From NCBI GenBank assembly GCA_001970855.1, contig LSSN01004171.1, positions 1 through 14,821 on the forward strand: a stretch of 14,821 nucleotides of DNA. Direction: 5' to 3'. Shown here piece after piece: positions 9,947 through 14,821 of this stretch. The notes beneath the pieces are model-generated. The model saw only the letters and a list, made by a program, of their open reading frames with translations. It had not been told where the DNA came from and ran no database searches. The DNA comes from Smittium culicis (Eukaryota > Kickxellomycota > Harpellomycetes > Harpellales > Legeriomycetaceae). The translations under genes were made by a program, and so were the position numbers. Numbering within the stretch: position 1 is the stretch's first letter; every line of letters starts with the position of its first letter.

Positions 9947-10293
9947 AAAAAAAGTGTTTTTAATTGGGCTTCGATGTTAATTAATCCCAACCCTCCATTC
10001 TTTATATCCATTTCAAGCATATCAATTTTTACTCGTGTTTTTTTATTGCTCCATATGAATCCATTTATTATCTTCTTTACAGCTTTGATAAAACCATTGT
10101 CGAATGGTATTACGTGTGCAGTATACCAGGTTTTGGAGAGTAGAAAACTATTAGCCACTAATACTTTTCCTTTTATAGATAGCTTTCTATTTGATAAGTT
10201 TTTGATTGTATTGGTATTTTTTTAATTAGGGCTTCTTGGTTCTTTTTGATTTACATTCCTTTGGATGAAAAGTAAATTCCAAGGTATTTAAAG
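9947..10293 (-). pseudogene. LINE copy A ORF2, RT thumb/connection region
   Basis: After the palm the reading continues with FKYLGIYFSSKGM, then a TAA (10251-10253), IKKNQEALIKK, a frame break in a 7-base A-run (10217-10223), LSIKGKVLVANSFLLSKTWY, and VKKIINGFIWSNKK with IKNGGLGLINIEAQLK. The KYLG and KGKVLVANSxLLSKTWY segments are typical of the post-palm region of L1/Tx1-like ORF2. The open part is 9925-10158. It begins with a GTG, which is an artefact of the upstream frame break. A third break in a 7-base T-run (9947-9953) joins it to the C-terminal domain. Confidence 0.88.
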
Positions 10294-10860
10294 TTTTTTT
10301 ATTGGATTAATGGCTTTTTGATCTAGCCAGACGTTTTCTGGGTTTCCTATTTTTATGTAAATCGTTTTTTCTATATTTATTTTTGCGTTTGAGGCTAGCG
10401 AATGAAGTTCGAGTTTTTTATTTAATAATGATTCATCTTTTTGGTTTTTAATTGCTATTAGCAAATCATCTGCATAGGCTAGATATACAAATTTTTCGTT
10501 GGCCGCTTTTATCCCCTGTATATTATTGCTCAGACTACTTAGAAAAGGCTCGATTATTAAATTGTATAATAATGGTGAGAGCGGGTCCCCTTGTCTTAGC
10601 CCTTGCTCAATTATTATTGGTTCATTAATGGTACCATTTATGCATATCCTTTTATTTGATCCTTCGTATATGTTTCTTAATGAATCGATAAAAGATTGGC
10701 TAAATCTGTATTTTTCTAAACACATGTACATATAGACCCAGTCAACTCTGTCATTTGCTTTTTCTTGATCAATCATAATTAAGTATTCATTGGTTCTATT
10801 CGGATCGCTTATGCTATTTTCGAATATGAAGTTTGTTGTATGGATATTATCGAAAATACT
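10294..10860 (-). pseudogene. LINE copy A ORF2, RT palm with YADD
   Basis: This segment holds the catalytic core of the reverse transcriptase. From the TAA at 10861 the same frame reads SIFDNIHTTNFIFENS, then LIMIDQEKANDRVDW (motif A, with the first catalytic Asp), GLRQGDPLSPLLYN (motif B) and AYADDLL (motif C, YADD codons 10465-10476). ASNAKINIEKT and W-LDQKAINPIK follow. The open part is 10288-10776, 162 codons. Oddity: the motif A aromatic residue, normally F or Y in KA(F/Y)D, is asparagine (AAT); copy B keeps tyrosine. By analogy with other RTs that residue is the sugar-selective steric gate, so this copy may be functionally impaired even if its frame were whole. Confidence 0.96.
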
Positions 10861-11821
10861 TTAATCTTTAATGAAACCCGATTGGCGGCTATCAATTATT
10901 CTTCCAATTACTTTATGCAGTCTATTAGCAATTATTTTTGTATAAACTTTCTCATCTACATTAGAAAGAGTTATTGGTCGATAGTTTTTGAGACTCTTTA
11001 AGTCTCCTTTTTTTGGTATCAGGATGATTGTGGATCCACCATTCAGATAGTTCCATTTTTTCATTTCTTGATTGCTATTGAATATCTTTTCTAAATGGCT
11101 TGATATATGTTCTTTGAATTTCTTATAAAATTCAAAAGATAACCCATCAGGTCCAGGAGATTTATTATTAGGAGAATCATCGATTACGTTCATTATTTCT
11201 ATTATCTCAATTTTATTATCAAGCATATGTACATCTGTAGTATTAAGTTTAGCTTTTATTCCCGGTAGTATTTTTAATTGGCTGGTTGATGAGGTGCGGT
11301 CTTTTTGGAACAAAGTTCTATAAAAAGAACGTGCTTCATTTATAATTTCTTTTTTGCCTGTAAGAGTTTCCCCTTTTTCATTGGATAATTCGTTGATTTC
11401 TTTTCTCTTTTCTCTAGATTTAAGCAGTCCATAGAAGTATTTGTTAGATTTTTCATTTTTTTCTGACCAATTGGATCTAGAGCGTATAATTACCCCATCC
11501 AATTTTTCTTTTTTTATTTGAATGATTTTATTCTCATTTTCTTTTAATTCATTGATATAATTTTTCTTATCCAATTCATTGGTACGTGGATTTTTTATCA
11601 TTTTGATAATCATTTTATTGGTGGCCTCCATATTTTTTAGCTTGTAGCAGTTTGTGTTGCGATTTGAATACTTAGTGTATGATTTTTTAATTGTTTTTTT
11701 TAGCATATTCCAGTCATTTAATGAGCTGCAGACACGTTTTAAATGTCTTTCAATTGTATTGTTTAGGTCTGTTTTTTCCAATAGACTATTATTTAATTTC
11801 CATGTATTATTTTTTTTTTTT
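10861..11821 (-). pseudogene. LINE copy A ORF2, linker and RT fingers
   Basis: Reading starts in the 12-base A-run at 11810-11821 with NNTWKLNNSLLEKTD, the usual junction after a LINE endonuclease. A long lysine- and asparagine-rich, probably coiled linker follows. Then come SNKYFYGLLKSREKRKEI, NNKSPGPDGLSFEFYK, IILIPKKGDLKSLKNYRPI, ANRLHKVIGRII and QSGFIKD, which are RT motifs 0 to 2. The stop at 10861-10863 is in frame with the palm that follows, so it is a single nonsense codon and not a frameshift. Copy B has serine there. The apparent start at 11889 lies upstream of the frame break and is out of frame with the endonuclease, so it is not a true start. Confidence 0.94.
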
Positions 11822-12621
11822 GATTTTACTTTGTGTTTGACGTAATTGGACCGTGATACATTTGTGATCTGAGAATTCAGTGAATCCAATGTCTATGATT
11901 TTTGTGCTATCCAATACATTTTTAGGGATTAGAACGTGGTCTATTCTAGATTTATATTTTCCTGAATAATCTTCCCATGTGAATATGGATTCATTAGGAT
12001 TAAGTATGGATATTTCGTTGACTAGGTTGTATTGGATAGTTATTTTTTCGATGTATCTCAATTCTTTTTTATTGGTTATTTTTTCAGGGAATCTATCAGT
12101 AAATTCGTTTTCTACCATATTCATGTCACCTAATATTATAATATCTTCATTGTCATTGGATATGTTTATTAACTTTTCATGTAGAAATTCTATCGTTATT
12201 CTTCTTTTTTTTTCGTGGTTGGATAAGTAAATATTAACTATTTTTAATTGGTTTTTTTCAGTAGTGGAAATGTTTGTAATATTAATTCTGCCATCAAAGT
12301 ATATATAATTGGATATGATTGAAAAATCATCATTGTTTACTATTGTAGCTGTGTATTTTGACCAGATAATTTTATTTCCCGAATATTCGGACCAAAAAAT
12401 TTTGTCTGCATTTTTTATATTGATTTCTTGCAAGCACATTATGTCTGATTTGATAAACCTTTTGAGGTATGGAAATAATCTTTTTTTTTTTTTTTGTCTG
12501 AGATTCCTTTGACATTAAAGGTTGTTATTTTTATGTGTTTATTTTCTTTCATTGTTTTTTTCATTTTTTTTTGTGATTTATTGTTTATTAATTTTTTTTT
12601 TATAAATTTTTTTAGGATCAT
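11822..12621 (-). pseudogene. LINE copy A ORF2 start and APE-type endonuclease domain
   Basis: ORF2 begins at ATG 12621-12619, overlapping the ORF1 stop, with a ~35-residue lysine-rich leader. The endonuclease motifs follow in order: TTFNVKGIS, then after a frame break in a 15-base A-run (12481-12495) SDIMCLQEINIKN, VNIYLSN, IIILGDMNM, ESIFTWEDYSG, KSRIDHVLI and FTEFSDHKCI. The Asn, Glu, Tyr, Asp/Asn, Asp and Ser-Asp-His residues expected in the apurinic-endonuclease fold are all present, unlike in copy B. The domain nicks target DNA to prime reverse transcription, and the target duplication of this copy fits that. The methionine at 12439 that opens the 210-codon stretch is internal. A second frame break, in a 12-base A-run, ends the segment. 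Confidence 0.94.
12618..12621 (-). promoter_or_regulatory. ATGA stop/start overlap coupling ORF1 to ORF2
   Basis: The ORF1 stop TGA (12620-12618) and the ORF2 start ATG (12621-12619) share two bases in ATGA. Such overlaps are known to support termination-reinitiation in some LINEs and in bicistronic viral RNAs, so ORF2 is probably made at low level by reinitiation. Confidence 0.75.
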
Positions 12622-14098
12622 TCTTCTTCCATTGCTGCAGGTAGCTCTATAGAACTACTGCTCATGGGAGAGACAAAATCAAAATTTTTTTGTTCGATGG
12701 ATATTTCAGCTAGGCGATTTGTGCCCGAGTCTGTGGATTGACCATTGGAATTATTAATAGTTAACAACGCATATACAGAGTTACTTTCATCTTTCGACTG
12801 TTTTATAACTTCAGGTAATGTATTTCTTTTATTAAAATATTCTTCAGCTATCAACTTTTCTTTATTTTTCATTTTATTTTTTACTTTTTCTACTCTTTTC
12901 ATTTTTTCTTCGAGCGTGAGCTTTTTGTTTAAAGTTTTTCTAATTCCGCTAACATTATTATGTATAGATTCAGAATAGCTAGAAGCATGCCTCAATAGGT
13001 CAGGGTCTCTTTCGTGTATCTCGGGTGAAGTGTAATTATTATATTTTTTAATATCCCCATTATTTATTTTGTTTTCGCCCATAAAACTACTAAAAGCAAA
13101 CAATTTTTTATTTATAGATATACCTCCCCCCAAGTTTTCTTCCGCTACATTTTCAGGGTCTGATAGAATTTTTTTAGTCTGTGGTACGTTTTTTTGTGAA
13201 TTTTCTTCTGCACTAGTGACTGTTTCAATTTTTTTTTTGTATTTTCTTTTTAATGATTTTTTTCAGCTTTGTTATTTATTTCTTCAATAAATATTTTTTT
13301 AATATTTTTTGGGTTGCTATTTCTTATTCTTTTAAGTTTTTTTTCGTTTTTGGCCCTTATTTCAGGGCATTAGCTTTTACAATGGGAGGTTTATTTGCAG
13401 TATGTACATATAATTTTTGCACCATTCTATAACATGGCTATTTTAATATCGTTAACTACTATGATATGAGGGATTTCGCTTTCATTTTTAGTTTTAATTA
13501 CTATTTTTATACTTTTTGATGGATATGAGTTATAATTGATATGTTTTAAAACTGATATGTCTAGAACATCTCCCACTTTTACTAATTTTTCGTAGGCTTC
13601 TTTTGCGACATCCCACACATTTAATCCATTGTAGGACGTGATAGTTCTGTATTTTTAATCTTTGCTATAAACCGATGTCTCGAGAAAAGCTATATTTTTT
13701 TCTCCGTATTTTATTTCTTTATTTTTAACTAGTTCCATATTCTCTTTATCTTGGAATTTTAGAAATAAAATTTTTCTTCTGTGATCTATTTCGAAACATG
13801 TTTGAATATCACATATTTGTTCGAGTATTTCTTCTATCACTAATTCAATGTCGACATTAAACTCTCCTAATCTACATCCGAGTTTAAAGGGGGTTCCACC
13901 CATACACATTATTGTTTTATTATTAGTTTTCATCCCCGATATCGTCTCTAAGATCGATACCGGTTTGTACGTGTTAACATATTTGTTAATTTTTTCCCTA
14001 CCAAATCCTATACCTTCTGGTGGTTTCAGGTTGGTGGTTACGACATTTGCCCAACTTACTTCGGGCAATTGCTTGGGGGTACTATTGTTAGTTTCCAT
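12618..14098 (-). pseudogene. LINE copy A ORF1 (zinc-knuckle RNA-binding protein), broken
   Basis: ORF1 is about 494 codons from ATG 14098-14096 to TGA 12618-12620. The N-terminal part (SWANVVTTNLKPPE, CMGGTPFKLG, EILEQICDIQTCFE, RRKILFLKFQD) is shared with copies B and C. It could hold an RRM-like fold, but I cannot prove that. NSYPSKSIKIVIK precedes a CCHC zinc knuckle at 13367-13408 (C-x2-C-x4-H-x4-C) that contains two TAA codons. The C-terminal third is basic then serine/asparagine-rich. In-frame stops lie at 13655, 13427, 13391, 13370 and 13250, and a 10-base A-run (13229-13238) causes one frame break. The TAG at 13427 replaces a tryptophan present in both B and C. The usual function is binding the element RNA to form the RNP. 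Confidence 0.9.
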
Positions 14099-14219
14099 CA
14101 CTCTAATACTGAGTCTAAATAGTTAAATATACTTTATTTGGTATTTGATCAGTGAAAAATATATAGTTAATTTTAATTGGTCGGTTCGATTGTTGGGCTT
14201 CGCTGAAGAAGAGAGAGAG
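14099..14219 (-). other. 5' UTR of copy A with CT-rich terminus
   Basis: In sense it starts CTCTCTCTCTTCTTCAGCG and runs about 120 nt to the ORF1 ATG. Termini of similar sequence occur in copy B (7161-7192) and copy C (14241-14270), which defines the 5' end of the family. In-frame stops just upstream of 14098 support that start. Confidence 0.75.
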
Positions 14220-14220
14220 T

Positions 14221-14237
14221 TTTTAGTTGACTTTTTT
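14221..14237. repeat. Target site duplication of copy A, right copy
   Basis: TTTTAGTTGACTTTTTT is identical over 17 bp to 8610-8626. It directly follows the 5' terminus of copy A. Confidence 0.92.
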
Positions 14238-14270
14238 AATGAGCAAGTCTAAGGAGTAGAAGAGTAAGAA
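14238..14270 (-). mobile_element. LINE copy C, 5' terminus split off by copy A
   Basis: In sense, CTTCTACTCCTTAGACTTG and the following ATTAAAA match copy B's 5' end (CTTCTACTTCGAAGACTTG, then ATTAAAA). Removing copy A and one target duplication joins this piece to the 5' UTR and ORF1 of copy C at 8609 and below. Confidence 0.68.
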
Positions 14271-14821
14271 TAATGTGTATTGATTTTCAAAAATTTGACA
14301 TTCTGACCATTAAAAATTTATTATTCACACAAATGTTATGTGGGATTTTTGATGCTATTTGTACTTTCCCGTTCAACAATCTTTAAATAAATGAATAATT
14401 GATTCGTCTATGATTATTTATGCAATTAACTATTTGCTTCTCTTTTTCAATAAGCCAATATATTTTAGAGTCTAGGAATTAATGAATTTTAATCGAATAT
14501 GATTGGCTATATTAGTATTCAAAAATTGACTACTGCACATGAAAGGGTTAAAGCAATTTTGGCAATTATTATATTTGGGAATTTTTTTTATGCCAATGAT
14601 GAGTTGAGGTTAGCCCAATAACGATGAGAAATAAAGAAATAATAGCTAGCAATTGGCAGGGCTTCTATTCGTCATTTGGTTTATTGGTGTTCAAAGTGAT
14701 TATGTAAAGGTTATTGGCCAAAATCATTTAAACTCCAAAAAGTGATTAGTTTAACTAAAAGCGAGGCCCAATGATCGATATTTGAATAGTTTAGTCAGTG
14801 TATAGAAAAACGCAATTGCAA
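14271..14821. other. Unassigned flanking DNA
   Basis: These 551 bases are AT-rich with no open frame of note, no LINE motif and no clear repeat. Several ATTGG pentamers are scattered through it, which is unremarkable for this composition. It is probably the host DNA, or an older element, into which copy C inserted. Confidence 0.6.

Larger units (their letters stand above)
8621..14220 (-). mobile_element. LINE copy A: full-length L1/Tx1-like non-LTR retrotransposon
   Basis: The element is about 5.6 kb on the minus strand: a CT-rich 5' terminus at 14219, a ~120-nt 5' UTR, ORF1 (14098-12618), ORF2 (12621-8744), a ~110-nt 3' UTR and a 14-base A tail. A 17-bp target site duplication flanks it. 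The 5' terminus resembles those of copies B and C, so it is not 5'-truncated. ORF1 ends in the ATGA that starts ORF2. As assembled it has six frame breaks, each in a homopolymer of at least seven bases (13229-13238, 12481-12495, 11810-11821, 10294-10300, 10217-10223, 9947-9953). It also has seven in-frame stops (13655, 13427, 13391, 13370, 13250, 10861, 10251). All endonuclease motifs and RT motifs B and C are intact. The order of insertion shows it is younger than copy C. Confidence 0.96.

Noticed and set aside
10251..13657. A variant genetic code with TAA/TAG as glutamine, since copy A's internal stops are only TAA or TAG and both ORFs end in TGA.
   Set aside because: The aligned residues in the other copies are not consistently glutamine: tryptophan at 13427 in both B and C, lysine at 13391, tyrosine at 13655, serine at 10861, aspartate at 10251, and glutamine only at 13370. 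CAA/CAG is used freely for glutamine. Decay in an AT-rich genome explains it better.
8621..14220. Copy A as an active, autonomous retrotransposon.
   Set aside because: Even if all six homopolymer breaks are sequencing errors, seven in-frame stops and the changed RT motif A remain.

Overview
This window is eukaryotic, strongly AT-rich, intergenic or heterochromatin-like DNA. I see no host gene, rRNA or tRNA. It is built almost entirely from three nested copies of one family of LINE-type (non-LTR) retrotransposons, all transcribed from the minus strand, plus three unrelated insertions. The elements have the two-ORF plan of L1/Tx1-like LINEs: ORF1 with a CCHC zinc knuckle, and ORF2 with an apurinic-type endonuclease, a reverse transcriptase and a C-terminal Cys/His domain. 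The base composition, simple repeats and LINE type would suit an early-diverging fungus or an AT-rich protist, but the taxon cannot be fixed from the sequence.

Layout, using my own copy names. Copy A (8621-14220) is the youngest: it has a 5' UTR, ORF1, ORF2, a 3' UTR, a poly(A) tail and a 17-bp target site duplication (8610-8626 and 14221-14237). Its ORFs carry six frame breaks, all in homopolymer runs, and seven in-frame TAA/TAG codons. Copy B (about 1-7192) is full length from its pyrimidine-rich 5' terminus to a (TAA)n tail that reaches the window edge. It is heavily decayed and is split by three insertions: about 1181-1414 (unknown, with inverted repeats), about 1541-2068 (LTR-like, with a heat-shock-type element, a TATA box and 18 perfect TTAGTC units) and about 2640-3410 (unknown). 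Copy C is the oldest: its ORF1 lies at 7196-8540 and its 5' terminus at 14238-14270.

Copy C appears to have been hit twice. Copy A landed about 35 bases into its 5' UTR, at a TT|AAAA-type site. Copy B landed in the C-terminal part of its ORF1 near 7194. The ORF2 of copy C, if it survives, should lie to the left of this window. Bases 14271-14821 are unassigned flank.

Working logic of the elements: ORF1 would package the RNA through its basic region and zinc knuckle. ORF2 would be translated by reinitiation at an ATGA stop/start overlap, nick T-rich target DNA and reverse-transcribe the RNA from its A-rich tail. As assembled, none of the copies could make these proteins.
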